DNA from: DATCSE01 sp036568605
GTDB taxonomy: Bacteria; Pseudomonadota; Gammaproteobacteria; Burkholderiales; Burkholderiaceae_C
DNA length: 44,885 bases
Reading direction: 5' to 3'
NCBI GenBank assembly: GCA_036568605.1
Contig: DATCSE010000240.1
Coordinates: 1 to 44,885, forward strand
Shown here: positions 37,524 through 44,885 of the stretch, in pieces
Layout of the letters: the number at the start of each line of letters is the position of its first letter
Numbering within the stretch: the first letter of the stretch is position 1
The notes under the pieces: generated by a model
Databases searched by the model: none
Told to the model about the DNA's origin: nothing
What the model saw: only the letters and a program-made list of their open reading frames with translations
Made by a program: the position numbers and the translations under genes

Positions 37524-37808
37524 GGCGTTGCGCTCCTCAAGTTTTGGAGATGCGGATGCGTTGGCAATGCGCGTGCCCGCCAGGTGTCGGCACCATTCGC
37601 TAGCGAAGAGCCTGGAGGCCCTCGCAGCATCCCGTATCTTCTTCTCGTCTTGAAGCGTGCCCTTCAGGTGTTTGTCCCGATCAGGAACATCTGTGAATTC
37701 CGGCCAAAGACGCCTATAAGAAGATAGGTTTGGTGGTGGCGAGGACGAAGGTTCTCTTCCATGACGCATCGCGCAAGAGCGCGTGCGCCGCGCTGTCGGA
37801 GGGCGAAC
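37524..37808. other. Divergent regulatory region of the trehalose operon and the HAF-repeat gene
   Basis: This 285-base gap separates divergent genes. It is AT-richer than its surroundings, especially 37670-37735 (TATAAGAAGATAGG, TTCCGGCC), and must hold both promoters. I could not assign a -35/-10 pair with confidence on either strand. No gene is seen in it. Confidence 0.45.
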
Positions 37809-38912
37809 ATGAACAAGCACGAACGGCTGCTCTGCGGACACCGGACCTTCGCTCCGATCGCGGTCTTCGTGCTTGTGGTGACGTTGCTCGCGAGCGCCGT
37901 GGCATCGGCGAGCACCTACACCGTGGTCGACCTGGCCACGCTGGCGCAAGGTTCGACGGCGGTCGTCCGCGGCCCGAACGGCGGGGGTGCCGCCGTGGGC
38001 GGCGGCAGAATCGCCGGCGTGCGCCGGGGGTTGCTCTTCACGAGCGTTGGCCTGCAACCGGTGAGCGGCCTGAACGGGGCCGACTACACGACCGTCTTCG
38101 GCATCAACGATGTCGGAAGCCTCGTCGGAGGCTCGAACACGGCGGGCGCCGTGCGCGCGTTCCTCACGGTGCGGGCTGGGGGCACGCGGGAACTGCCTCC
38201 GCTGGCCGGCGACACCGGCAGCACCGCTTACGCGCTGAACAATCTTGGCGAGGCCGTCGGGTTTTCGAGCGGGCCCGCCGGCGAGCACGCTGTGCTCTGG
38301 GCGACAGACGGCAAGGTCTCCACGTTGCCCGGAGCTTCCGGTCGACTCAGTCGCGCGTTGGCGCTGAACGAGCGCGGCGACGTCGTCGGCGCGATGGACA
38401 GCGGCACCGGCCTGCGCGCGATCCTGTGGCAACGCGGGCGCGCCGCGCAGGACCTGGGCACGCTGCCAGGGCACACGACGAGCGCGGCGGCCGGCGTGAA
38501 CGCGCGCGGCGACATCGTCGGCTATTCGGCGAACGCGTCGGGTATGCGCCGGGCAACGCTCTGGCCGTCGGGCGGGGGAATCCGCGACCTCGGGACGCTG
38601 CCGAACGGCGACTTCAGCCAGGCGTATGGAAACAATGAAAGCGGTCATATCGTCGGAATGTCGACGAGCCCTTCGGGCAATCGTGCGGTCCTCTGGACCC
38701 CCGCGGCCGGACTGCAGGACCTGAACGACCTCATCGGCACGCCGCCGTCCTTCGTGCTGACTCTGGCGGTCGGCATCAACACGGCCGGCATGATCGTCGC
38801 GATCGGACATGACGCCGATGACCATGCGGGTGGCACCGGGCACGAGGCCCATGATTCTCACGAGCTTCCGCTGCGCGTGTTCCTGCTTCTGCCTTCGGGA
38901 CCGCGGCCATGA
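37809..38912 (+). CDS. Secreted HAF-repeat protein
   Basis: 367 aa from the ATG at 37809, which has GGAGGG five bases upstream. A longer frame from 37761 lacks this. A signal peptide (about 12-34, ending VASAST) is followed by six HAF-type repeats: GINDVGSLVGGS, ALNNLGEAVGFS, ALNERGDVVGAM, GVNARGDIVGYS, GNNESGHIVGMS and GINTAGMIVAIG, spaced about 40-60 residues apart, probably forming a beta-propeller-like fold. The end is rich in His and Asp (GHDADDHAGGTGHEAHDSHE), which could bind metal. The function of HAF proteins is unknown. The stop codon overlaps the ATG of the copper radical oxidase gene by 4 bases, so the two are co-translated. Confidence 0.85.
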   Translation: MNKHERLLCGHRTFAPIAVFVLVVTLLASAVASASTYTVVDLATLAQGSTAVVRGPNGGGAAVGGGRIAGVRRGLLFTSVGLQPVSGLNGADYTTVFGINDVGSLVGGSNTAGAVRAFLTVRAGGTRELPPLAGDTGSTAYALNNLGEAVGFSSGPAGEHAVLWATDGKVSTLPGASGRLSRALALNERGDVVGAMDSGTGLRAILWQRGRAAQDLGTLPGHTTSAAAGVNARGDIVGYSANASGMRRATLWPSGGGIRDLGTLPNGDFSQAYGNNESGHIVGMSTSPSGNRAVLWTPAAGLQDLNDLIGTPPSFVLTLAVGINTAGMIVAIGHDADDHAGGTGHEAHDSHELPLRVFLLLPSGPRP

Positions 38913-40879
38913 TGCTCAAGAAAATCCTCGCGCATGCGCTGGCGTTCGCGCTCGGCGTGCCGGTTCTGCTGTCATCGGTCCCGGCGAGCGCACAGCCCAG
39001 CCAAGTGGGGCAGTGGACGACGCTGACACAGCTCCCGTTCTTTCCGGTCCACGATCATCTGCTGCCCACCGGCCAGGTGTTGATCTGGCCCGGAGACGCC
39101 GGCATTTCAGGCAACGATCCACGACTGTGGGACCCGGCGACGCAGGCCGTGACCACCCTCCCGAAACCGGGCTACGACCTCTTCTGCACAGGTCATGCCT
39201 TTCTGGCGGACGGCCGGTTGTTCGTCGCCGGCGGGCACATCCAGAACAACGTGGGACTGCCCAAGGCCAGTATCTACGACCCCTTTGCGAATACCTGGAC
39301 CGCCACGCCCGACATGAACGCCGGACGCTGGTACCCCACGGTGACGGCACTGGCGAACGGCGATGCACTCGTGGTGTCGGGAGACATCGACCTCTCGGTC
39401 GGCGTGAATACGCTTCCGCAGGTCTACCAGACCGGGACACGCACGTGGCGCAGCTTGACCAGCGCGCAGCTCAGCCAAGACTTGTACCCGATGATGTTTC
39501 TGGCGCCGAACGGAAAGGTCATCAACGTGGCGCCGACCCCGACGACGCGGTATCTGGACACGTCCGGCACCGGCTCATGGTCGGTCCTCGCGAACCGAAA
39601 CTTCGGCGACCGCAACTACGGCTCTGCGGTGATGTATGCGGACGGCAAGATCCTGGTCTTGGGCGGTGGCGATCCACCGACCAGCACCGCCGAGGTCATC
39701 GACTTGAATCAGCCATCGCCGTCATGGCGCACCGTGGCATCCATGAGCGTCGCGAGGCGCCAGCTCAACGCGACCCTGCTGCCCGACGGCAACGTGCTGG
39801 TCACGGGCGGCACGTCCGGTCCCGGTTTCAACAACGCCACGACACCGGTCTACACGGCGGAGCTCTGGAACCCGGCGACGGAAACGTGGAAAACACTGGC
39901 CAGTGCGACGGTGCCGCGGCTGTACCACTCCGCGGCCGTGCTGCTGCCGGACGGGCGCGTGCTCAGTACCGGCGGAAACGACTACCCGACGCCGGAGGCT
40001 TACTCGCCCCCCTACCTCTTCAACGGCGCGCGTCCGGCCATGTCCGGGGTGCCGCCCACCATGGGTTATGGTCAGACTTTCTCCGTCCAGAGTCCGGACG
40101 CGGCCAGCATCGCCAAGGTGACCCTCATCCGCATCACGTCGGTGACACATGCCTTCAATGAGAACCAGCGTCTGAGCGTGTTGAGCTTCACGCCCGGGTC
40201 CGGCACCCTGGACATCGTCTCGCCGGCGAACGCCAACATCGCGCCGCCGGGACACTATCTGCTGTTCATCGTCACCGCCAGCGGCGTCCCCTCGATCGGC
40301 AGCATCGTGCGGCTCGACGCTTCCGCGCCGCCGCCCCCGCCTCCGCCCCCACCCGCGGCCGCGACGATCACGTCGCTCTCGCCGAACAGTGTGGTGGCGG
40401 GGGGACCGGCGTTCACGCTCACGGTCAACGGCTCGGGCTTCGTTTCCGGGGCGACCGTCCGCTGGAACGGCGCGGACCGGACGACGACATTCGTCTCCGG
40501 CACTCAGCTGCGGGCCGCGATTTCAGGCGCCGACATCGCCACGCCCGGCACGTTCCAAGTCACGGCGGTGAACCCCGGCGCCGCCACGTCGAACGCGTTG
40601 CCGTTCACGGTGAGCGCCGCGACGACCACGTTCACGCTGACCGTGAGCAAGAATGGCTCCGACAGCTCGAAGGGCACGGTGACGAGCAGCCCCGCCGGCA
40701 TCAACTGCGGCACCACTTGCAGCAGCGCCTTCAACAGCGGCACGGTGGTCACGCTCACGGCGCGCGTGGTGGGCAACCGGGCGTTCACCGGCTGGAGCGG
40801 AGCCTGCACCGGCACCGGAACGTGCACGGTGACGATGGACGGTCCCAAGGCGGTGACCGCCACGTTCAGCCGGAGGTGA
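38909..40879 (+). CDS. Glyoxal-oxidase-like copper radical oxidase with C-terminal IPT and repeat domains
   Basis: 656 aa. A Sec signal peptide (1-28, ending ASA) precedes a kelch-type propeller (about 35-370) and a beta-sandwich domain (about 375-470). The copper radical set is present: Cys93 (LFCTGH), Tyr142 (RWYPT), Tyr339-His340 (RLYHS) and His414 (VTHAF). The FCTGH context and the lack of GGSW fit the glyoxal oxidase/GlxA branch (AA5_1) rather than galactose oxidase. After an 8-proline run (about 474-482) come an IPT/TIG-like domain (about 484-568) and a Cys-containing bacterial repeat domain (about 573-656) with GNRAFTGWSGACTG. It should oxidise an aldehyde or alcohol and make H2O2 outside the inner membrane. 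It overlaps the HAF-repeat gene by 4 bases. Confidence 0.9.
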   Translation: MMLKKILAHALAFALGVPVLLSSVPASAQPSQVGQWTTLTQLPFFPVHDHLLPTGQVLIWPGDAGISGNDPRLWDPATQAVTTLPKPGYDLFCTGHAFLADGRLFVAGGHIQNNVGLPKASIYDPFANTWTATPDMNAGRWYPTVTALANGDALVVSGDIDLSVGVNTLPQVYQTGTRTWRSLTSAQLSQDLYPMMFLAPNGKVINVAPTPTTRYLDTSGTGSWSVLANRNFGDRNYGSAVMYADGKILVLGGGDPPTSTAEVIDLNQPSPSWRTVASMSVARRQLNATLLPDGNVLVTGGTSGPGFNNATTPVYTAELWNPATETWKTLASATVPRLYHSAAVLLPDGRVLSTGGNDYPTPEAYSPPYLFNGARPAMSGVPPTMGYGQTFSVQSPDAASIAKVTLIRITSVTHAFNENQRLSVLSFTPGSGTLDIVSPANANIAPPGHYLLFIVTASGVPSIGSIVRLDASAPPPPPPPPPAAATITSLSPNSVVAGGPAFTLTVNGSGFVSGATVRWNGADRTTTFVSGTQLRAAISGADIATPGTFQVTAVNPGAATSNALPFTVSAATTTFTLTVSKNGSDSSKGTVTSSPAGINCGTTCSSAFNSGTVVTLTARVVGNRAFTGWSGACTGTGTCTVTMDGPKAVTATFSRR

Positions 40880-40906
40880 TGCGCATCCGGCCACACGGCC
40901 ACGCAT
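40879..40906. terminator. Possible hairpin between convergent genes
   Basis: ATGCG (40879-40883) pairs with CGCAT (40902-40906), and inside it GGCC, ACAC, GGCC forms a second stem. The arms are separated by asymmetric bulges (CATCC against A) and there is no T-run. It sits in the 32-base gap between two convergent genes and could slow both polymerases. Confidence 0.3.
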
Positions 40907-40911
40907 GAGAG

Positions 40912-41694
40912 CTACCCGACGCGCAGCCGCAGACTCAGGTCGCGCGCCTCGCGCGTCAGGCTGCGCACGTAGCTCTCGCGGTTGCGCAAGCCGTCTTCCT
41001 TCGGCGCGACCAGGCACAGCGTCGCGATGCACACGTTGCCATGCTGCAGCACCGGTGCGGCGAAGCACTGGGTGAAACTGTCGACCTGGCTGGCGAACGT
41101 GAAATAGCCGGCGGCGCGCGCGTCGTGCACCTGGCTCAGGAACTCCTTGGTCGCGAGCCGGGCACCGTTGGGCAGCTTGAAGTCGGCAGACGGGATGAAG
41201 TCGAGGATCTCGCGGTCGCTCATGTGCGAGACCAGCAGCCGGCCGGATGCGGTCCATGGGATCGGGATCGCCTCGCCGACGTTGGACGAGATCCGGAACG
41301 GCCGGATGCCCTCCTTCATCAGCGCCACGGTGTACTTGTTGCCGTCGAGCATGCACAGCTGCGCAGTCTCGCGCGTCTCCTGCGTCAGGCGGGTCAGCAC
41401 CGCGTCGCACTCGCGCATCAGGTCGAAGCGCTCGGCATAAGCGCTGCCGAGGAAGTACAGCTTGCGCCCGAGGAACACCTGGCCCTCCTCGCCGGCGTAC
41501 TCGAGCGCGCCGTGCTTGAGCAGCAGGTTGACCAGCTCGTACACCGACGATCGCGGCGCGCCGATGTGCGCCGCGATTTCGTTGGGCCGCATCGGCTTGC
41601 GCCGGGTCCGGAAGAAATCGAGGATCTCGAACGCCCGATCGAGCCCGCGCGAGCGGCGCGCGGTGGTGTCGTCGTCCATGGCCTTTGCCGCCAT
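40912..41694 (-). CDS. IclR-family transcriptional regulator
   Basis: 260 aa from the ATG at 41692-41694, which has AGGGAG a few bases upstream. A TTG-started longer frame (41715) is less likely. An N-terminal winged helix (about 15-80, with RAFEILDFFRTRRKP and APRSSVYELVNLLLKHG) is followed by the IclR effector domain (about 95-255, PIPWTASGRLLVSHM, PVLQHGNVCIATLC). It should bind a small molecule and repress or activate nearby genes. It is the last gene of the amino-acid importer operon, 17 bases after the ATPase stop codon, so it probably controls that operon. A palindrome in front of the operon is a likely target. Confidence 0.92.
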   Translation of the reverse strand: MAAKAMDDDTTARRSRGLDRAFEILDFFRTRRKPMRPNEIAAHIGAPRSSVYELVNLLLKHGALEYAGEEGQVFLGRKLYFLGSAYAERFDLMRECDAVLTRLTQETRETAQLCMLDGNKYTVALMKEGIRPFRISSNVGEAIPIPWTASGRLLVSHMSDREILDFIPSADFKLPNGARLATKEFLSQVHDARAAGYFTFASQVDSFTQCFAAPVLQHGNVCIATLCLVAPKEDGLRNRESYVRSLTREARDLSLRLRVG

Positions 41695-41711
41695 GCTGCT
41701 CCCTGCTGGGT

Positions 41712-42485
41712 TCAATGAAAGGACGAATTCTTCAGGAATTCGGCGAGCCTTTCACTCTTCGGCCGCAGGAACATCTCTTTCGGGTCGCCTTCTTCGCCGA
41801 TGCGCCCCTGGTTCATGAAGATCACGCGCGTGGACACCTCGAACGCAAAGCGCATCTCGTGCGTCACCAGCAGCATCGTCATGCCCTCGCGCGCGAGGTC
41901 CTGGATGACCTGCAGCACCTCGTTGACCAGTTCCGGATCGAGCGCCGAGGTCACCTCGTCGAACAGCATCAGGCGCGGGCTCATCGCGATCGCGCGGGCG
42001 ATCGCGACGCGCTGCTGCTGCCCACCCGAGAGCTGGCCCGGGTAGTGGTCGCGGCGCGCGAGCAGGCCCACGCGGTCCAGCCACTTCTCCGCGACGGCGC
42101 GTGCCTCGTCGCGCGTCATCTTCTTGACCTTCACGAGGCCCAGCATCACGTTCTCGGCCGCGGTCATGTGCGGGAACAGGTTGAACTGCTGGAAGGCCAT
42201 GCCGGTCAGCGCGCGCTGGCGGGCCACCTCTCGCTCGCTCTTGCGCTGACGCCTGCCGTCGCGCAGCTCATAGCCGATCTCCTCGCCGTCGATGCGGATC
42301 GAGCCGTCATTGAACTCCTCGAGCATGTTGATGCAGCGAAGCATCGTGGTCTTGCCCGAGCCGCTGGAGCCGATCACGCACACCACGTCGCCGCGCTGCA
42401 TGCTGCAGTCGACGCCCTTGAGCACTTCGACGTCGCCGTAGCGCTTGTGCAGGTTGCGGATCTCGAGGATGGGGCTCGTCGTCAT
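41712..42485 (-). CDS. Polar amino-acid ABC transporter ATP-binding protein
   Basis: 257 aa from the ATG at 42483-42485. Walker A GSSGSGKT (39-46), FQQFNLFPHM Q-loop, signature LSGGQQQR (152-159), Walker B LMLFDEVTSALDP (172-184) and the H-loop VTHEM define a GlnQ/HisP/GltL-type ATPase. It energises import of the amino acid or opine-like compound bound by the periplasmic protein. It starts 2 bases after the stop of one permease gene and is followed by the IclR gene after 17 bases. A longer frame upstream is antisense-like Arg/Ala-rich sequence and is not coding. Confidence 0.93.
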   Translation of the reverse strand: MTTSPILEIRNLHKRYGDVEVLKGVDCSMQRGDVVCVIGSSGSGKTTMLRCINMLEEFNDGSIRIDGEEIGYELRDGRRQRKSEREVARQRALTGMAFQQFNLFPHMTAAENVMLGLVKVKKMTRDEARAVAEKWLDRVGLLARRDHYPGQLSGGQQQRVAIARAIAMSPRLMLFDEVTSALDPELVNEVLQVIQDLAREGMTMLLVTHEMRFAFEVSTRVIFMNQGRIGEEGDPKEMFLRPKSERLAEFLKNSSFH

Positions 42486-42487
42486 GG

Positions 42488-43156
42488 TCAGGACGGAATG
42501 TGGGTCTTGCGCTCGACGAAACGACCGAGCCGCTCGATGCCGAAGTTGATCGCGAAGTAGAGAAACCCGGCGAACAGGTAGAACGGCATGTTCATGAAGG
42601 TGCGCGAGATCGCCTCCTGCGAGGCGAGCAGCAGGTCGCCGACGCCGATGATGGACAGCAGCGTCGAGGCCTTCACCATCTCGGCCGCCGTGTTCACCCA
42701 GGTCGGCAGGATCTGGCGGATCGCCTGCGGCATCAGCACCGACACGAAGGTCTGCGAGAAGGTCAGGCCGATCGCCTTGGCGGCCTCGATCTGCCCCTTG
42801 TGGATGGACTGCAGCGCCCCGCGCACGATCTCGCCGACGTGCGAGCTGCAGAACACCGCCAGCGCCAGCACGCCGGCCTGGAACGGCCCGAGCTGGACAC
42901 CCGCGGTGCCGAGGATGTAGTAGCTCGCGAGCACCAGCACCAGCACCGGCGTGCCGCGGACGAAGTCGGTGTAGCCGCGCAGCGCCAGGCGCAGCGGCGC
43001 CGCGCCGTAGGTCAGCGCGAGCCCGACGAAGACGCCGAGCACCGTGCCCGCGACGATGGCCAAGGCAGCCGAGGCGACCGTGACGCCCACGCCCTGCAGC
43101 AGCGGCAGGCGCGCAATCCACAGCTCGTGCAGGAACTGGCTGAGCGAGAAATCCAT
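42488..43156 (-). CDS. Polar amino-acid ABC transporter permease 1
   Basis: 222 aa, HisM/GlnP-type permease. Membrane segments are visible from about residue 20 (LLQGVGVTVASAALAIVAGTVLGVFVGLAL) onward. The EAA loop GQIEAAKAIGLTFSQTFVSVLMPQAIRQILPTW identifies the family. It pairs with the second permease to form the heterodimeric channel. It is separated by 21 bases from the upstream permease gene and by 2 bases from the ATPase gene. Confidence 0.92.
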   Translation of the reverse strand: MDFSLSQFLHELWIARLPLLQGVGVTVASAALAIVAGTVLGVFVGLALTYGAAPLRLALRGYTDFVRGTPVLVLVLASYYILGTAGVQLGPFQAGVLALAVFCSSHVGEIVRGALQSIHKGQIEAAKAIGLTFSQTFVSVLMPQAIRQILPTWVNTAAEMVKASTLLSIIGVGDLLLASQEAISRTFMNMPFYLFAGFLYFAINFGIERLGRFVERKTHIPS

Positions 43157-43177
43157 CGTGTGTCGCCGTCGTCTCTC

Positions 43178-43840
43178 TCAGCGCGGCACGGCCAGGCGCC
43201 GCTCGAACCGGCGGAGCAGCGCGCCCAGCAGCGTGCACGTCGCGACGTACAGCAAGCTCGCGACGATCCAGGTTTCGACGACGCGGAAGCTCTCGATGTT
43301 GATCTTGCGCGCCTCGAAGGTCAGCTCCGGCACCGCGATGACCGCGGCCAGCGACGTGTCCTTGAACAGCGAGATGACGGTGCTGCCCAGCGCGGGCAAC
43401 GCGTTGCGCAGCATCAGCGGACCGACGATGGACGCATTGATCTGCCAGCGCGTCAGCCCGATCGCCTGGCCGGCCTCGCGCAGGCCCACGGGCACCGACA
43501 GCAGCCCGGCGCGGAACACCTCGGCGAGATAGGCGCCCGAGTAGAGCGCCAGCGTCAGCACGAATGACGCAACCCCTTCGAGCTGCACGCCCAGGTCCGG
43601 CAGCGCGAAGTAGACGAACAGCACCAGCACCAGGATGGGCGTGTTGCGGATCACCGTGACGTACAGGCCCGCCAGCCGTCGTGCGGCGGCGCGCCGCGAG
43701 ACCAGCGCGAAGCCCAGCACCAGCCCGATCGCGATGCCGATCGCGATCGCGCCGGCCGCCAGCAGCAGGCTCAGCCCCAACCCGTGCAGCAGCTTGTCGA
43801 AGCTGCGCCAGACGGCGGCGAAGTTCAGCGCGTAGTCCAC
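43178..43840 (-). CDS. Polar amino-acid ABC transporter permease 2
   Basis: 220 aa from a GTG at 43838-43840, giving VDYALNFAAVWRSFDKLLHGLG, a usual start for this family. A longer frame to 43900 would add 20 Arg/Ser-rich residues and overlap the binding-protein gene, so it is less likely. Ribosome site GAGGCG lies about 12 bases upstream. The permease loop GLREAGQAIGLTRWQINASIVGPLMLRNALPAL is typical. Together with the downstream permease it forms the channel for the importer. Confidence 0.9.
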   Translation of the reverse strand: MDYALNFAAVWRSFDKLLHGLGLSLLLAAGAIAIGIAIGLVLGFALVSRRAAARRLAGLYVTVIRNTPILVLVLFVYFALPDLGVQLEGVASFVLTLALYSGAYLAEVFRAGLLSVPVGLREAGQAIGLTRWQINASIVGPLMLRNALPALGSTVISLFKDTSLAAVIAVPELTFEARKINIESFRVVETWIVASLLYVATCTLLGALLRRFERRLAVPR

Positions 43841-43859
43841 GTGCGGCGCTGCGCCTCGA

Positions 43860-44696
43860 TCACTTGTACTCGACCGGGAAGCCGATCTTCGGCGGCGCAA
43901 GCTCGACGCCGAACCAGGTCTTGTACGACGCCGCGTAGGCCTGGAACTCGACGCCGGTCATGGCCTCGTGCAGCGCGGTGTTGACGAAGTTCAGCCAGTC
44001 CTGGTCGCCGCGCTTGACCGCGCAGGCGTAGGTCTGCGGATTCCAGCCGTAGCCCGAGTCCTTGTACTTGCCGGGGTTCTGCTTGATGAACCAGTCGATC
44101 GACGACTGGTCGGTGGCCGCCGCATCGGCGCGGCCCGAATTGAGCGCCTGGTAGATCAGGTCCTGCGAGTCGAACTGCGAGACCGTGGCGGCGGGCAGCG
44201 CCGCATGCACCATGGCCTCGGCATACACGTTCTGCAGCACCGCGACCTTGACCTTCGCCCCGGCGGCCTTCAGCGCCGCGTAGTTGGCATGCGGGCTGTT
44301 GGACTTCAGCAGCAGGCCGACACCCTCGCGGTAGTACGGGATCGTGAACGCAACCTGCTGCGCGCGCGCGCCGGTGACGGTGAGGAACTGGCAGGTGATG
44401 TCGACCTTGTCGGTCGTGATGTTGGGGATGCGCGCATCGGACGACTGGGTGACGAACTCGATCTTCTCCGGATCGTCGAACAGCGCCTTCGCGACCATCT
44501 TCGCGACGTCGATGTCGAAGCCCTGGAGCTTGCCGTCCGCGCCCTTGAAGTGCCACGGCGCGTTGGTGCTGCCGGTGCCGACGACCAGCTTGCCGCGCGC
44601 CAGCACCTGCTCGAGCTTGCCGGCCGCCTGCGCCGGGATCCCACTCAGCAGCGCCGTCACCGCCAGCGCCACCACCCCCAATCGACGAATGCTCAT
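43860..44696 (-). CDS. Polar amino-acid ABC transporter substrate-binding protein
   Basis: 278 aa from the ATG at 44694-44696. A Sec signal peptide (1-24, ending AQA) is followed by the SBP family 3 fold: KLVVGTGSTNAPWHFKGADG, LQGFDIDVAKMVAKAL, VDITCQFLTVTGARAQQVAFTIPYY and DAAATDQSSIDWFIKQNPG. This resembles receptors for glutamate, arginine or related polar amino acids, but the ligand cannot be fixed. It is the first gene of the five-gene operon SBP, permease 2, permease 1, ATPase, IclR. A longer frame runs through the operator region to the window edge, but the ATG at 44696 precedes a proper signal peptide. Confidence 0.93.
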   Translation of the reverse strand: MSIRRLGVVALAVTALLSGIPAQAAGKLEQVLARGKLVVGTGSTNAPWHFKGADGKLQGFDIDVAKMVAKALFDDPEKIEFVTQSSDARIPNITTDKVDITCQFLTVTGARAQQVAFTIPYYREGVGLLLKSNSPHANYAALKAAGAKVKVAVLQNVYAEAMVHAALPAATVSQFDSQDLIYQALNSGRADAAATDQSSIDWFIKQNPGKYKDSGYGWNPQTYACAVKRGDQDWLNFVNTALHEAMTGVEFQAYAASYKTWFGVELAPPKIGFPVEYK

Positions 44697-44737
44697 GTCG
44701 CGTACTCCACGGTTGATGTCACGATCTGCCAGGATGA

Positions 44738-44763
44738 TGTCCACAATAGCGGACACATGTCCG
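44738..44763. promoter_or_regulatory. Candidate IclR operator with inverted repeats
   Basis: CGGACACATGTCCG at 44750-44763 is a palindrome with 6-base arms (CGGACA/TGTCCG) around CA. An overlapping TGTCC at 44738-44742 makes a second inverted repeat with GGACA at 44751-44755. The site is about 54 bases before the substrate-binding protein ATG, in the only long leader of the operon whose last gene is an IclR regulator. Size and symmetry fit IclR-family operators. Confidence 0.5.
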
Positions 44764-44885
44764 AAATACAGAACGGAAATGTAGAGTCGGGTCGGCGCGC
44801 TGTCAAATGCGGCCGATCGTTCAAGGCAACACGGAGGGCGGGAAGGAAGGCGCCGCGACGGACGGCGAGCTCGTCGGTGTACAGG
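44764..44885. other. Right edge: upstream region, gene not resolved
   Basis: This stretch lies upstream of the amino-acid importer operon and ends at the window. Several frames are open, as expected in GC-rich DNA. One on the plus strand from an ATG at 44807 reads MRPIVQGNTEGGKEGAATDG and continues past the edge. It could be the start of a divergent gene, but it has no clear ribosome site and is too short to judge. Confidence 0.25.

Noticed and set aside
40321..40356. Simple-sequence C-rich tract suggesting phase variation
   Set aside because: It encodes a proline linker between the oxidase and IPT domains, with mixed CCG, CCC, CCT and CCA codons rather than a pure repeat unit, so slippage is unlikely.

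Overview
The window is GC-rich chromosomal DNA from a Gram-negative proteobacterium, most likely a betaproteobacterium of the Burkholderiales (Rubrivivax/Leptothrix/Rhizobacter-like). This rests on the style of the chemoreceptor, TauABC and amino-acid ABC transporter proteins, on several Tat- and Sec-exported lipoproteins, and on dense, often overlapping genes. I assign 37 complete protein genes, one partial frame at the left edge and an unresolved right edge. I see no tRNA, rRNA, insertion sequence, phage gene or CRISPR array. No gap between genes exceeds about 300 bases.

Layout: 1-5.4 kb holds a TPR plus aspartyl/asparaginyl beta-hydroxylase protein, a 5'-3' exonuclease behind an FtsH-type protease, a divergent Hsp20 with a possible sigma-32 promoter, and an EthD-family protein. 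5.6-11.1 kb holds a PhoD phosphatase lipoprotein, a BNR-repeat protein overlapping a MoaD/ThiS-like beta-grasp protein, O-acetylhomoserine sulfhydrylase (metY) and an expansin lipoprotein. 11.1-15.2 kb holds a tauABC-type sulfonate importer, YjbQ and a glutathione S-transferase. 15.2-17.3 kb holds a GFA protein, a Tat-type dienelactone hydrolase and a peptidase E homologue.

17.4-20.8 kb is an overlapping operon for a galactose oxidase (copper radical oxidase) with two ricin-type lectin domains, a c-type cytochrome and a Sco copper chaperone. 21-28.1 kb holds AsmA, AlkB, a methyl-accepting chemotaxis protein, a PAS histidine kinase and a PHB-depolymerase-like esterase with a cadherin-like domain. 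28.1-30.2 kb encodes a lipoprotein with autotransporter-type repeats. 30.3-37.5 kb is a coupled trehalose operon (DUF2934, treX, treZ, treY). 37.8-40.9 kb is a second copper radical oxidase (glyoxal-oxidase-like) overlapping a HAF-repeat secreted protein. 40.9-44.7 kb is a polar amino-acid ABC importer with its own IclR regulator and a palindromic operator candidate.

Read together, the window combines exported carbohydrate- and plant-surface functions (two copper radical oxidases, expansin, lectin domains, esterase), stress functions (FtsH/Hsp20, trehalose from glycogen) and sulfur/amine scavenging (tauABC, metY, polar amino-acid importer). The most unusual parts are the galactose oxidase-cytochrome-Sco operon, the second copper radical oxidase 17 kb away, and the BNR/MoaD-like overlapping pair.
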